From Paguma larvata (lineage: Eukaryota; Chordata; Mammalia; Carnivora; Viverridae): DNA of 64,000 bases. The DNA is taken from assembly GCA_030068075.1 (NCBI GenBank), contig CM057823.1:14108485-14172484 (forward strand), written 5' to 3'. The notes under the pieces were generated by a model that had not been told where the DNA came from, ran no database searches, and worked only from the letters and a program-made list of their open reading frames with translations. This document shows positions 1 through 10,984 of the stretch, piece by piece (within the stretch, counting starts at the first letter, position 1; the number at the start of each line of letters is the position of its first letter). A program made the translations under genes and the position numbers.

Positions 1-491
1 TTTGGAGTTCTGTGTTGTTTCCCCAACCTGTTTTCCTCAAAGACAGACCCTCTTACCTCTTGTTTTTCCAATCCTTCATTGGGTACCAGGGATAAGAATC
101 TTACGTGGTTACTGCCTGTCCTTCAGACAAAATGGGCTGGGCACAGAGAATAGGGATGCCCAGTCTCCATGAGGGGAGAAAGGAATTTCCTGTAATTGTG
201 GCCCAACTATAAAAATGGAAGTCCCTAATTGCCCCTGAATTGTTCAATTTAATGTTGATAACCATACGATCCTAGCAGAAGTTCCTTTGGACACAGCATG
301 TTAGAAAAAGTCCCCTTCTCTTAGAGCCTTGCCCTTGCGATGACAAACTGTCTCACTTTCCCCCGGACTGTCCTCGTTCTAGCACTGAAAGTCCTGGATC
401 TCAGGAAACCCCTCAGTCCAGGAGAAACCAGTGACGTTGATCCCTCTGTGTCCCGTAGATACGAGGCTGGGTCTCCAGGAGACTAAGTAGC
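1..491. other. Unique sequence, no gene seen
   Basis: Non-repetitive, moderately AT-rich sequence. No long open frame, splice-flanked conserved frame, RNA gene or recognised repeat was seen. Confidence 0.5.
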
Positions 492-503
492 AATGCTCAG
501 TTG

Positions 504-682
504 AGGCGTCCCTCGATGGCTCAGTAAGTCAAGTGTTGGACTCTGGATTACGGCTCAGGTCATGATCTCATGGGCCGTGAGTTTGAGCCCCGCATCAGGC
601 TCTGTGCTGACAGTGCGGAGCCTGTTTGGGATTCTCTCTCTCTGCCCCTCCCCTCTCAAAATAAATAAATTAATTAAAAAAA
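504..682 (+). mobile_element. CAN-SINE (tRNA-derived SINE)
   Basis: Head reads ggcgtccctcgatggctcag, followed by the ggctcaggtcatgatctcat core, a box-B-like stretch, a CT-rich part and an A-rich tail. It is flanked by a perfect 12-bp target-site duplication aatgctcagttg at 492-503 and 683-694, so the insertion is intact and its ends are well placed. Non-autonomous, mobilised by L1. Confidence 0.96.
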
Positions 683-694
683 AATGCTCAGTTG

Positions 695-2155
695 GACTCC
701 CAGCTGTAAGGCAGGGGCTTAACTGGGGTCTGGGCCCAGCCATATTAACCCCCGGAAGTATGAGGCTCAGGAGAGCCTCCTGATTGTGCTGATTTAGATC
801 ACCAAGGTGTGGAAAACAGCTAGCACTTTTCGCTTGCGAGGCTGACTGAGAGCAACATTAGACTGAATGCTTCATATTTTCTGTAACATAATAGGGATCT
901 GAGGAATTCCGCAATATGGTGCTTTGTGTCAGGCACTCGAAACTTGTATCCTCCAGTCTGTCATGTTTTCTGATGTGAACAACAGCAAGAACTATAAATA
1001 TCAATTCTTCCCCGCGTCTGGAGATTTACATGCTGACTGCATTTCAGTTGGAAGACGGCAGAAGGGTTTGCTTTCCTATTTCCCCAGAAGAAGAGATTTG
1101 GGAGGGAAAAAAACAAGGATCTAGATTTTATAGAGTTGTAGAAATTACAAATGTTGCCAAGGTAGTTAATCAACAACGAAAGCCAATGTAAAATCTCATC
1201 CCGTGCCTGCACATATATCCCTCTAACCCCGTGGGCGTGAGTAATAATATCGAAACGAAGGAAATTACCTGAAGGAAATTGCCGGAATGGGACCGCTATA
1301 ACAGGAGGGTAGGGCTTATTTAATTAAAGCACAGTTTAATTATTGCTATAACTTAAGGAAATGGAGTGCCGTGCAATAATATGGGGGTAGGAGAGGTTTG
1401 AGCCTTGTCGGATAACAATCAATTTCAAGTAGTTTGGGGAGGAGGGAGGCATGATTAAGTACAGGAGCAGCTGACAAGCGAATCATCAGGGAAGTACGTT
1501 TCTAACTAAATGGAAACGAGTCTAAGAGGAATGGGGGGAAAATCATTATGGCCATGCTGGGGAGAAGAAGAAGGACGGTCTCTGCATCAGAATAGCAGCC
1601 CAAAAGCTGAGCTCTGGGCTCTGCCTCTTTAATGGGATCGCCGGTGCTCCCAGGTGTGGTGTAAGGCGAGTGCTCCCAGGTTGGGTCCAGGAAGTGGTAA
1701 GCTGGTTGCGACAACAGGGCCAGGGACTGTCCTCTGTCCTTGGGCTCACACTCTGCCTCAAGCCACCACCTCAGTCCCTGCAGTGTCCCGGGAGTCACAG
1801 AGCTCTGGGTCCAAAATCCAAATCAGGCCTGCCCTCTCCCCTGCCCAGGTCCTGGCAAGCGTGTTCCCTACCTGGCACTTCCAGTTTTTCCTTGTTCTCA
1901 TTCATCAACTTGGGAAAGAATGTTCTCATTTCTTACCTACCTCAAAAGAAAACTAAAAGATACAACAACATGTAAAGCTACCAGCGAGGGAAAAGATGTA
2001 TCCAGCTAAGGATGAGGATGAGAATAAGAATATAAGGTATCGTCTTTCATTTGAGAGAATTATCCTAAGTGGATGAGAACGAGAAGAAAGGGGGGAAAGC
2101 CCTTAGTCCACTCAGGAATATATATACACCTATTCCTAAAATTAAAATATGCAGA
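695..2155. other. Unique sequence with only short, non-conserved-looking ORFs
   Basis: About 1.4 kb without a recognised repeat. The frames at 1502-1975 overlap one another on both strands in a GC-richer patch (around 1560-1860) and show no recognisable domain. I call no gene. Confidence 0.5.
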
Positions 2156-2156
2156 T

Positions 2157-2935
2157 ATATTTTTCAATGTAATTTATTATTTTGAAAGAATTTCAAAGCT
2201 ACCAGAACACTTGAGAGTCAGAGAATTCCCATATGTGCTTTACCCCAATTCACCAAATTGTTAACATTTTGCCTCATCTGTTCTCTCTCTCTTTCTCTCT
2301 CTGCACACACACCCCACACACGCATTATTATTTAGAGCGGCTTGACGGCACCACTGTCTTATTACATCAAAGTGTATTTCCTGGAAACACAGTTATTCTT
2401 TTATGTACCCATAATGCAGTTATACAACTTGGAAATTTAACATTGACTAATACTCTATCAGATACATATTCCAATATGGTCAATTGTTCCAATAATGAGA
2501 TTGATACAGGTTTTTCCCTCCAATATAATACACACAGTCCAGCATCAGGTATAATGTTAATTGTCATGTCTTTTTATTCTCCTTAACCTGGAATTGTTTC
2601 TCAAGACCCTATCTTTCCTGACACTGGCATTTTTGAAGAGAAAAGGCCAGTTATTTTATAGAACGTTTTTCGATATGGGTTTGTCTGAAGTTTCTTCACG
2701 ATTAGATTGGGTTTATGCACTGAAGGCCAGGACACCACAAAACCGAGGCCGTGGCCTCCTTGGGGATTGGATCCGGAGGCACACAAGGCCCGTCGGCCCA
2801 TTGCCAATGTTACCAATCCAGTTTCTCCGCTGTATAATTATTATTTTTCCTCTTGCAACGAATAAATATTCGGTGGGGAGACACATCCACACCAAATAAA
2901 TATCACACTCCCTCTACCCCATCAGATTTGGCATC
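2157..2935. mobile_element. Old L1 (L1M-type) 3' region remnant
   Basis: The succession ttgaaagaatttcaaagct, a CT/CA-rich stretch (2280-2325), taacattgactaatactcta, gtcaattgttccaataatga, ttgtcatgtctttttattct and gaataaatattcggtgggga follows the wording I know from ancient mammalian L1M/L1ME 3' sequence. It is heavily diverged with no open frame. Orientation is not certain from inspection. Confidence 0.7.
2281..2325. repeat. CT-rich / CA-rich simple repeat inside the old L1
   Basis: Runs of tctctct followed by cacacacaccccacacacg. This position is also CT/TA/CA-rich in related old L1 copies. Confidence 0.8.
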
Positions 2936-3055
2936 TCTCGATGATTCTCGTCTGAAACAATCTTCATTGTGATCTTGGCAAAACAGTAGTTTTCAACCTC
3001 ATAACTCCCTACACACTTATCAGCTGGCAGGGGTGATACAAGTAAAAACCGCTAT

Positions 3056-3270
3056 TCTTTTAAGTTTATTTATTTTGAAGGAGAGAGGCGGGGTTGGGGG
3101 GGGCGGAGAGTGAGGGAGAGAGAGAGAATCCAAAGCAGGCTCCACACTGTCAGCACAGAGCCTGACGTTGGGCTCGAGCTCATGAACTGTGAGAGCTGAA
3201 TCTCGAGGTCATGACCTGAGCTGAAACCAAGAGTCAGATGCTTAACTGGCTGGGCCACCTAGATGCCCCC
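3056..3270 (-). mobile_element. CAN-SINE, minus strand
   Basis: Starts with the T-rich complement of the tail (taagtttatttattttg), then GA-rich sequence. It contains atgacctgagctgaaaccaa and ends with the reversed head ggccacctagatgccccc. It is the first of two same-orientation SINEs separated by 28 bp. Confidence 0.93.
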
Positions 3271-3298
3271 AAAATCACTGTTTCTCTTTCCAAAACAA

Positions 3299-3504
3299 TT
3301 TTTTAATGTTTATTTATTTTTGAGAGAGAGACAGAGCATGAGTGGGGGAGGGGCAGAGAGAAAGACACACACAGAATCTGAAGTAAGCTTCAGGCTCCAA
3401 GCTGTCAGCACAGAGCTCAACTCGGGGTTCAAACTCACAAACCGTGAGATCATGACCTGAGCTGAGGCCAGAGGCTTAACCGACTGAGCCACCCAGGTGC
3501 CCCC
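3299..3504 (-). mobile_element. CAN-SINE, minus strand (second of tandem pair)
   Basis: Reads ttttttaatgtttatttatt, GA-rich part, gagatcatgacctgagctga, then gagccacccaggtgccccc. The sequence aaaatcact follows both this SINE (3505-3513) and the preceding one (3271-3279). It may be the target duplication of this insertion, with about 19 extra bases between it and the tail. Confidence 0.94.
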
Positions 3505-3513
3505 AAAATCACT

Positions 3514-4125
3514 ATTTTTAAAGAAATGAATGAGCTGTGTAAATTTCTACAGGTGGAGGTCAGCAACTCTAAGTAAATTCTTATCATGCATGAAAACTGA
3601 ATCATACAAGAGGGGCGCCCCTTAGCTCACAAAATCTCTTCTTTACTGTCGCGGTCTGATTCCTCAGAGGAGTTTTTAAAGCACTTATTTCTTTGACTTT
3701 GATTTGAAATCATTGTCACTCCATAGTGCTTCACTGCTGCACTTGTGGGCATTTGATGGATTATCACCTAATCAGTGGGATGGTGACAGAGACCGCAGGA
3801 GCCGCACTGTTGCCAGGAGGCAGAGGTCACAAGGCCAGTGATTTCTCCCACAATAGATCATAAGGTACAAAAGGAACCTATGTGTGTCATTCCAAGGGAC
3901 AGGGGGCTTGATCACAAAGGGATGAGTTCTTGAAATGTTGGATGTCCAGGCTTTAAAACAAGAGTTCTAGGAGCTCTGTGACATCCAAGGGCTGTGGACT
4001 GTTGGCTTTGAATTCATGAGCTGTATTAATTTCTCCCCTCCACTGTGGTTTCTGAGCAGTTGCCTTATCTACTCATTTCTCTTAGTAAATTCGACTTGCT
4101 GTCTCCACTTCTTTCCCTTATTTTT
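3514..4125. other. Unique sequence, no gene seen
   Basis: About 0.6 kb of single-copy sequence. No supported coding or RNA feature. Confidence 0.5.
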
Positions 4126-4127
4126 TG

Positions 4128-4340
4128 CTCTTTAGCCCAGTGGTTTCAATGCTGGACTCTAGAATCAGACATACGTGGATTTAAATCCTCTCTTTGCCTT
4201 GTCCTAGTGGTGTACATGGTACCTCCAGTTCCTTGACTGCAAGATGGGGTTGATATTGACAGTGACTTCATATGAAGATTAAATTAGATAATGTATGTAA
4301 AGAGAGTCCAAAGTGTTTGACATCTTGATAGTGAAGCTCA
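4128..4340 (+). mobile_element. MIR element
   Basis: Contains degenerate MIR hallmarks in order: tctagaatcagacatacgtgg, a diverged 'accttggg' core, ctgcaagatggggttgatat and gattaaattagataatgtatgtaaag. MIR is an ancient mammalian tRNA-derived SINE moved by L2. Confidence 0.8.
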
Positions 4341-4359
4341 TCAACAAAGCTGTTTGTAT

Positions 4360-4930
4360 TATTCAAATTTATTTGTTATTTTTAAATTTGTTCAGCAACA
4401 CAAGTCATTAGAGAAAATTTGGAAAACATGAGGAAGACAACCGGCAATAATCCCTGTAGCCAAAATAAGCACCTTAATCGTTGTTGTATTGCTATTCATT
4501 CTTTTTTTTAATATGTTTTTTGAATTCTACTTTCATTCTTTTACATTTTTGCATTGTACTTATTAATGCTGCAAAATAGCTTTGTAATTACTGTTTTTAA
4601 TGACTGTGATAATTGCATTGACAAGGTGAAATGTGATTTATTCATTGGTCAATCTATCCATGAATATTGAGGTGATTTTAAAATTCCACTGTTTGTAGTA
4701 TTTCTACAGTGACCAGTATTTTGCACAGTCTTCTTTCTCAGTCTTTTGGATAATTCCTGAAGATACAGGAATTACAAGTAGAATTACTGAGTCAAAGGAT
4801 ACAGACTTTTCTTGGCTATTAATATATTATAAACACTTTTACTACAAGGATTATTCCAATTTGCAATGTCACCAGCCACAGATAATTTGGAAATTGTTTT
4901 TAATAACGGATGGGTTTTTTGTTTATTTCT
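4360..4930 (-). mobile_element. Old L1M 3' portion, minus strand
   Basis: Successive blocks match the wording of complement-strand ancient L1: ttattcattggtcaatctat, gataattcctgaagataca, gaattactgagtcaaaggata and atttgcaatgtcaccagcca (equivalent to 'ggaattgctgggtcaaagg' and 'actcccaccagca'). Strongly diverged and AT-rich. Confidence 0.65.
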
Positions 4931-5099
4931 TAAAAGTTTGAAAAAATTTAATAATAAGAGCACTATGGCTTGAAATAGCATATTGCATCTAGCGCTCCGA
5001 TAGCGTTTCTCATTTATCTCTTGGTTATTTGTCTATTTAGTCAGCTTGTGGCAGACACTGCTGATTGGGCCCTGATATTTATTCTCCTGTTTCTCTTTG

Positions 5100-5113
5100 G
5101 TGATAGAATTTTT
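5100..5113. repeat. Target-site duplication, left copy (gtgatagaattttt)
   Basis: The same 14 bases recur at 5332-5345 on the other side of the SINE at 5114-5331. Confidence 0.93.
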
Positions 5114-5331
5114 TTTTAAGTTTATTTATTTATTTTGGAGGGGGAGGCAGAGAGAGCGAGAGTGAGAGCGAGAGCAAGAGAGAGAGAGAGAGAGAGAGAG
5201 AAAATGCCAGTCAGGCTCCACACTGTCAGTGCAGAGCCCAACTCAGGCTCCATCTCATGAACCGCGAAATCATGACCTGAGCTGAAACCAGGAGTCAGAC
5301 GCTTAACCGACTGAACCACCCATATGCCTCA
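5114..5331 (-). mobile_element. CAN-SINE, minus strand, with enlarged (GA)n
   Basis: Complement-strand CAN-SINE with a perfect 14-bp target-site duplication (5100-5113, 5332-5345). The complement of the CT-rich region has grown into a (GA)n/(GAGC)n tract at about 5150-5202. Confidence 0.96.
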
Positions 5332-5469
5332 GTGATAGAATTTTTGACTTTTAGCCTGGCATAGGGCCAATAAGAATAAGGATTATGCTTTCCAATTTCC
5401 TTTGCAGCTGTGTGTGGCCGACTGAGTAACTTTCGGTGGTTGGAATTATTGTGGTGGTTGAAATTATTA

Positions 5470-5815
5470 TTGCAGTAGCAACTTATACAATGCATAGCTA
5501 TTATCCCACAGCGTGGGTCAAGAGTCTGGACTCAGGTTAACCGAGTCCTCTGCTTCAGCATCTCTCAGAACGCTGCAATCGAGGTGGCAGTTAGGGCTGG
5601 GGTCTTTTCCGAGGCTTGAGTGGGGAAGCATCCATGTTCAAGCCCATGTAGTTCTTGGCAGGTTTCAGTTCCCCGTGGACGTGAGGGCCTCAGATCATTG
5701 CCAGCTGTTGACCAGAAGCTACCCTTGGTTCCTTGTCATTGCAGACCTCTTTGAATGTCAATTTCTTCATCAAAGCCAACAAGGGAGAGTGTCACTAAAA
5801 GGTATGCTTACAAGA
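5470..5815 (-). mobile_element. Possible old MaLR-type LTR fragment (tentative)
   Basis: Phrases such as ttggcaggtttcagttccccg, gtgagggcctcagatcattgc and agctgttgacc resemble complement-strand MLT1-like LTR sequence. No defined ends. A 101-aa open frame at 5513-5818 lies inside and looks incidental. Confidence 0.35.
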
Positions 5816-5837
5816 TGAAGTTATGATCTTATAAATA

Positions 5838-6183
5838 GGGGTGCCTGGATGGCTCAGTTGGTTAAGTATGTGACTTCGGTTCAGGTCATGATCTCGTGGT
5901 TCATGGATTTGAGCCCTGCACTGACCCCTGAGCTGAAACCAAGAGTCAGATGCTAAATCAATTGAGCCACTCAGGTGCCCCTCCCCTAGTTCTAAGCTTG
6001 GTCACTGTTTCGAGAGGAGCTACAGTTTGAAAAGGAAAGAACTGCTCCCCGAGGACACTATATGGGCTCTGTGCTGACAGCTCAGAGCCTGGAGCCTGCT
6101 TCAGATTCCATCTCCCTCTCTCTCTGTCCCTCCCCTGGTCACACTCTGTCTCTCTCTCATAAATAAATAAACATTAAAAAATT
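5838..6183 (+). mobile_element. CAN-SINE split by a 140-bp templated insertion
   Basis: The SINE head and core lie at 5838-5920 (ggggtgcctggatggctcag to gagccctgca). The remainder resumes at about 6064 (gggctctgtgctgacagctc to the tail aaataaataaacattaaaaa). Joined across the gap, the two parts give a normal CAN-SINE order. The intervening sequence is listed separately. Confidence 0.9.
5921..6063. other. Copy of 6784-6917 inserted inside a SINE
   Basis: This block carries about 55 bp of a minus-strand SINE head (gagctgaaaccaagagtcag to actcaggtgcccc). About 80 bp of unique flank follows (ctaagcttggtcactgttt, ggagctacagtttgaaaagg, gaggacacta). The same combination occurs in the same orientation at 6784-6917, where the SINE is complete, so this is the derived copy. 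Confidence 0.88.
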
Positions 6184-6220
6184 TAAAATAAATAAAGGAA
6201 GGTAGGAAGGAAGGAAGTCT
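6184..6220. repeat. Short (GGAA)n after the SINE tail
   Basis: ataaaggaaggtaggaaggaaggaag directly follows the A-rich SINE tail, a typical origin for tail-derived microsatellites. Confidence 0.7.
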
Positions 6221-6616
6221 ATTTTCTTCCACTCTTTAGCATGTTTTGTATTACCATCATTATAATACTTATAATAATGTATCACGGTTAATTTTAGGTG
6301 GGTTCTGTTGTCTCACTTCCCAGATTCTGAACTTCTAAGGACTACTTCTCATTTTTTTTTTCTCTATAAGAACAAGCTCACTCAGAAGCTGGCATACTTA
6401 GCATCTGCTCACAGATGTTTGTTGAGTGGACATGTGACTGTGTGGCACAGGGGTTTTCCTCCTTGGTCCTGAGTGGAGATTTTTGATCCTGAGACCCAGG
6501 GCTGCGTGTATCTATTTGCATGAATGAACGGTACAATCTTAGAGAAGGAGATTTCTAACCATTCTCCAGATCAGAGGCAGGCACCGAAGGTGGGCAGGAC
6601 AGTAAGATGTCTGTTG
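6221..6616. other. Unique sequence, no gene seen
   Basis: About 0.4 kb between two SINEs with no recognised feature apart from a short T run near 6350-6361. Confidence 0.45.
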
Positions 6617-6626
6617 TCCTAGTTCT

Positions 6627-6836
6627 TTTTTTTTTTTTTTAATTTTATTTATTTTATTTTGAGAGAGAGCAAGCAAAAGAGGGGCAGAGAGAGAGGGAGA
6701 GAGAGGGAATCTCAAGCAGGCTCCACGCCGTCAGCACAGATCTCAACATGGGGCTCAATCCCATGAACTGTGAGATCATGATGTGAGCTGAAACCAAGAG
6801 TCAGGTGCTTAATCGACTGAGCCGCTTAGGCGCCCC
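6627..6836 (-). mobile_element. CAN-SINE, minus strand (source side of the templated copy)
   Basis: Complete minus-strand SINE from a long T run, through a GA-rich part and gagatcatgatgtgagctga, to gccgcttaggcgcccc. Imperfect target duplication tcctagttct (6617-6626) / tcctaggtct (6839-6848). Its head plus right flank is the segment found again at 5926-6063. Confidence 0.93.
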
Positions 6837-8875
6837 TCTCCTAGGTCTAAGCTTGGTCACTGTTTAGCGAGGAGCTACAGTTTGAAAAGGAAAAAAATGC
6901 TTCCTGAGGACACTGTATGTTCTGGGCATGGTCGTGTGACCCTGAGACCTAGAGAGCATTGTGCAGCACAGGCCAGGGAAGAAGGGTGTCACCCATTTCT
7001 ACACTACCAGCCTGTGGCTCTAGGGGCACAGAGATGACTGGGGGAACGTCATGCCATTTGTCCCCTTAAGATCTATCTTCCCAGAGACAGGACTCTTAGG
7101 AGAAGAAATCTCATGGATTTCTTCAACAACCAAGAGCAATGGTGTGGCAAAGGCCAGGCTCTCAAAAAGGAGGTCAGAGGAGAGGGTTGTGGGCACAGGT
7201 GTGATTCCCTCAGAGGACTCCCAGGACAGACTTGGGACTTGGGGACAGAGCCTGTGAGCCTGCCTGTCTGTGGATGGGCCTGCCCAACCAGCACCACTGG
7301 GTTTAATAATAACATAACCTAATTTATATTGTCTAAGGGACTTAGGAAAGCTTAGGTTATAAAGAAATAATAACTAAATAGTTTTGAATAAAGGGCATAT
7401 ATAAAAAGCTGAAAAATCACCTGCTCACCAGAATTATGATGTGATTAGGTGCTTTGTAGGCATATCAAAACACTGATTGGGCAGCTCCGGATAGGGGCAA
7501 ACGTCCCATTTCCTGTGTTTGTCACCATGGAATCAATCATCTGAGTGGGCATTGAACATGGAGCGTTCACCTTGAAAGATTAAAGTCTAGGAGAAAAATG
7601 TGTTTGAGAGAATGGAAGGAAGTGACATCCTGGCTGTCCCCCCCACCCCCCAGACACTTCAAAGGGGAATTTACCCTGGTGACTTAACCACAGTCCAGGG
7701 TCTGGCCTTTAGTTTTTCAGGTTCAAAAACTGAGAAAATTGGTTTTGTCAGCGCACTGAGGCAAGATCAGTTTATTGGGCCCTCAGTCATACTAGCCAAG
7801 TTCACGAGAGGCAGACGTGTAAATCAAAATGCCATTTTATTAATTTACAATGACAAGTAAAATCGGCCAGGAGATCAGACACACATTCTGTTTCAAGCAC
7901 ATTCTCTCCCTGTGGTGAAATCTACGTGGGAAGTCAAATTATCATCGGAAGACAGCCAGGCAAGGCTGGAATTCGAGCGAGAAGAGGGAGCTGGCTGTCT
8001 GCTTGGAATGTTAAATGAAGCCGGATGCTTCCCTCTCCACCAAAGGGATGTATCTAGAGATCAGACAGACTGCATTCTCTGGGACAGATCACCTGTTCTG
8101 AGCACAGAGCCGAGTGTGCACAACTCCTTCTTCCTATTGGACGCTGCCTTGTCCTGTGCTGACCACACCTCTGGGCTGACCTGCTTTCTCCAGCTGTATC
8201 ACTTCCACTGACTAGGTTACAGCCCCGTTCTTTCTCTTCTTTGCCTCTGCTTTTACCCCTGCCTACCAGTGAGTCCGAGAAATGGACCGTTGTCCCAGAG
8301 TGACCCCGATCGAGGGTTGGCAATGCCTGGCATGCTCTGCTTAGGTTAGAAAGTCTCAGATAGTGAGGCGTGATCAGTGTGTAAACCAAACACTACGCTC
8401 CCAGACTTTGCCTGTCAACCTTCAGGCCAGATCCGGGGGGTGGGGGGCAGAGGATGCTAATGAATTGTTAATGAAGGGTGATCAATGCCTTTATCTCAGA
8501 ACAGGGGCCGCCACTCCTCTGCAAACCATGTGCTGCCTTATTGAACCCACAGAAAGCTGCTGGTAGGAGCTGAGTGGATGAGAGTCTCAGTCCTGGCATC
8601 ACAGGCTCGTTCTCTACATCAGCACTCACACGTGATGTCTGAAATGCTTAGGATGTTAGCTGACATCTCTGTGAAAGGAAAGAAATAGCCTAAAGGTAAC
8701 AGCTCTAGTTGGCTTTGTGGTATAAGAGACATTCACTGCACTCACTACCTTGAGTGCCACCCTTGGGTCCAGTGTATGTGTTGCCCGATCATCTCTTCTG
8801 CAGATACCTCTCCTAGAAACAGAATGACCCATGCGAGTTTTCGCTTTACTTAAATCCTATTTTATACGTAACAGT
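6837..8875. other. Unique sequence; short ORFs only
   Basis: About 2 kb without lineage SINEs. Overlapping short frames at 7051-7322 and 7912-8389 occur on both strands without recognisable domains. A 9-bp inverted repeat (ataacctaa 7314-7322, ttaggttat 7352-7360) was seen. I call no gene. Confidence 0.5.
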
Positions 8876-8879
8876 TGCT

Positions 8880-9105
8880 GTGAGCTTGTTAAGTGCAGGA
8901 CCCTATTCTAAACCCTTTACGTATTAATTCATTCAGTCCTTGCAACAACCCTGTGGAGTTGGGTGATATTATTATCTTCTTGTTACAGAGGAGGAAATGA
9001 GACATAGAGCATGTAAGTAACTTGCCCAAGGTCACTAGCTAATGAGTTGCAGACCCAGAATCCAAACCAGTCAGTCTGATTCTGGAGCCTGCCCATTTAC
9101 CTGCA
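8880..9105 (-). mobile_element. MIR element, minus strand
   Basis: Well-preserved wording: ttcattcagtccttgcaacaa, accctgtggagttgggtgat, cagaggaggaaatgagacata and taacttgcccaaggtcacta. Confidence 0.88.
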
Positions 9106-10278
9106 GTGTTAACCAGAGCTGAGTAGCTTTCTCTAAATGTCTTCAACCTTCCCTGCAGAATTGTTTAAATAGCAGCTGACTGTAATATCTCTTACTCTCT
9201 GAGTTTCTGGGAATCTTCTTAAAAATTGGAGTATCTTAACCAGTGCCACCCGCCAGTTGTGGCACTCCCAGGTGTCCCCAGAGGATGAACAGTGTCGGCA
9301 TGATGAATGACTTGAGAGAGCTGCGAGGCTTCTGGAACCAGTAAGGCATCTCTGCCCTGCTGATCTCAGTATCTTTATTTAAACGTAGTAAATGACATTA
9401 CATCAAAGAGTGACATTACATCAGTAAGCACAGTTTGACATCTTCGGCAATGATGTGTTTTGATCAGCAAAGGGCAATTTCCTCAGTCTCGCGTGCTGTC
9501 CCCCATCATTCTTTTTTAGACCATAAAGGAAACAATTTTTATCTTAGCCATTTTGTGATTCTGCTCCTAAATTAATTAACATATACTGTCTTTGAAGTAG
9601 GATTAGGTAAATTTGTTTTTTGCAAGCAGGGTTGTTATCGTAAGTCTTAGTAAACACAGGGCTCATACACTATTGCCTTAATACTCATGTTAATCATCTA
9701 TAGAAAGGTTAGGAGTCATTCTGACTAGCTTCCTAAACTACAATGGAGGAGGTGTAACTCACCTGGTAAAGACATAATTCCTAATGCTTGTCTAAGTTCC
9801 TTTGCTTATGAATGATTGAATTTATGTAATAGGGGCCTAACGTTTACATAAGTTACACTAATATTTAGCCAGCTCATAACTGCTATCAATTTGTGTAACC
9901 TATCCCCAAGAGGCAACTTTGAGATTATTTCTGGCCAGGTTACTCTCATTCAGATGTAATCCGTCAAAGCATCGCACTCCAGGTCCTCTTTTTTATTTAA
10001 ATGCCATAAAACAAAAGAGCATTACATCCCTTGAGGCCAGCGAGAGCAGTTCAAGAAATCCAGGCCTGAAAGGTTATTATTAGGAGATAGTATTGGGTGC
10101 CAGTTGGTCAGGAGGAGATTTTGCAACATCTGCCTTTTCCACACAGGGCGACGTCTCAACCTGTGAGCCCACGATGGCTCAACAAGTTTAGTTCCCAATT
10201 TTAGCTCCCAATATTTAGTTCTACTAGTTGTACATCCTGTCAGAAGTAGCTCATCTCTGTGGCATTCAGTTAATTAAA
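9106..10278. other. Unique sequence with a small tandem duplication
   Basis: Single-copy sequence. tgacattacatca occurs at 9393-9405 and 9411-9423, an 18-bp tandem step. No gene recognised. Confidence 0.5.
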
Positions 10279-10293
10279 AATGAGAGGGTTATG

Positions 10294-10527
10294 GGGGCAC
10301 CTGGGTGGCTCAGTCGGTTAAGCATCCGACTCTTGATTTAGGATCAGGTCATGATCTTGCAGTTCATGATTTTGAGCCCCATAGAGGACTCTGTGCTGAC
10401 AGCTCGGAGCCTGGAGCCTGCTTCAGATTCTGTGTCTCCCTCTCTCTCTGCCCCTCCCCCACTCATACTCTGTCTCTCAAAAAAATAAATAAACATTTTA
10501 AAAAATTAAAAGAAAAAAAATTTTTTT
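10294..10527 (+). mobile_element. CAN-SINE (first of tandem pair)
   Basis: Head gggcacctgggtggctcagt, core ggatcaggtcatgatcttgc, ctgacagctcggagcctgga, CT-rich part and tail with aaataaataaacattttaaa. Flanked by aatgagagggttatg (10279-10293) and aatgaaagagttatg (10528-10542). Confidence 0.95.
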
Positions 10528-10542
10528 AATGAAAGAGTTATG

Positions 10543-10760
10543 GGTGCCTGGGTGGCTCAGTCAGTTAAGTGTTCGACTTTGGCTCGGGTCATGATCTCAC
10601 AGTTTGTGAGTTCGAGCCCCACATCTAGCTTTGAAATGTGCTGACCATTCAAAGTCTGGAGCCTGCCTCAGATTCTATGTCTTCCTCTCTCTCCGCCCTT
10701 CCCCTGCTCACACTTTTGTTTATCTCTCTCAAAAATAAATAAACATTTAAATTTTTTTAA
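10543..10760 (+). mobile_element. CAN-SINE (second of tandem pair)
   Basis: Head ggtgcctgggtggctcagtc, core ggctcgggtcatgatctcac, CT-rich part and A-rich tail. It is followed by aatgagagggtgagg, a third version of the target sequence that also precedes both SINEs, so both elements landed at the same short site. Confidence 0.95.
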
Positions 10761-10984
10761 AAAATGAGAGGGTGAGGCTGCAGAATCTTTCTGTTCCCTT
10801 CCAATGTTGACTTTCTGAGTTTACTACCATTACTACTACCAGTGTTTTGTATTTGTAAGGATTTTAACGATTTATCTAAGTTATTTTATTCTTCCATTAA
10901 ATGACCATTGAGTCAAGAAGTAACACTTGTGTACTTTTATATTTCTGGAAATAACTATTCCAGAATGGGGCATAGTGCATACTG

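Noticed and set aside
7314..7360. 9-bp inverted repeat as a terminator or transposon end
   Set aside because: The arms are short with a 29-base loop. No target duplication or element body was seen; this is compatible with chance.
10305..10529. Recurring MAQSVKHPT...SGHDL-like peptides as a protein family
   Set aside because: The same peptide recurs at 3070, 5122, 13644, 39637, 48045, 59879, 61642 and elsewhere. All lie on CAN-SINEs, so they are translations of one repeated non-coding element.
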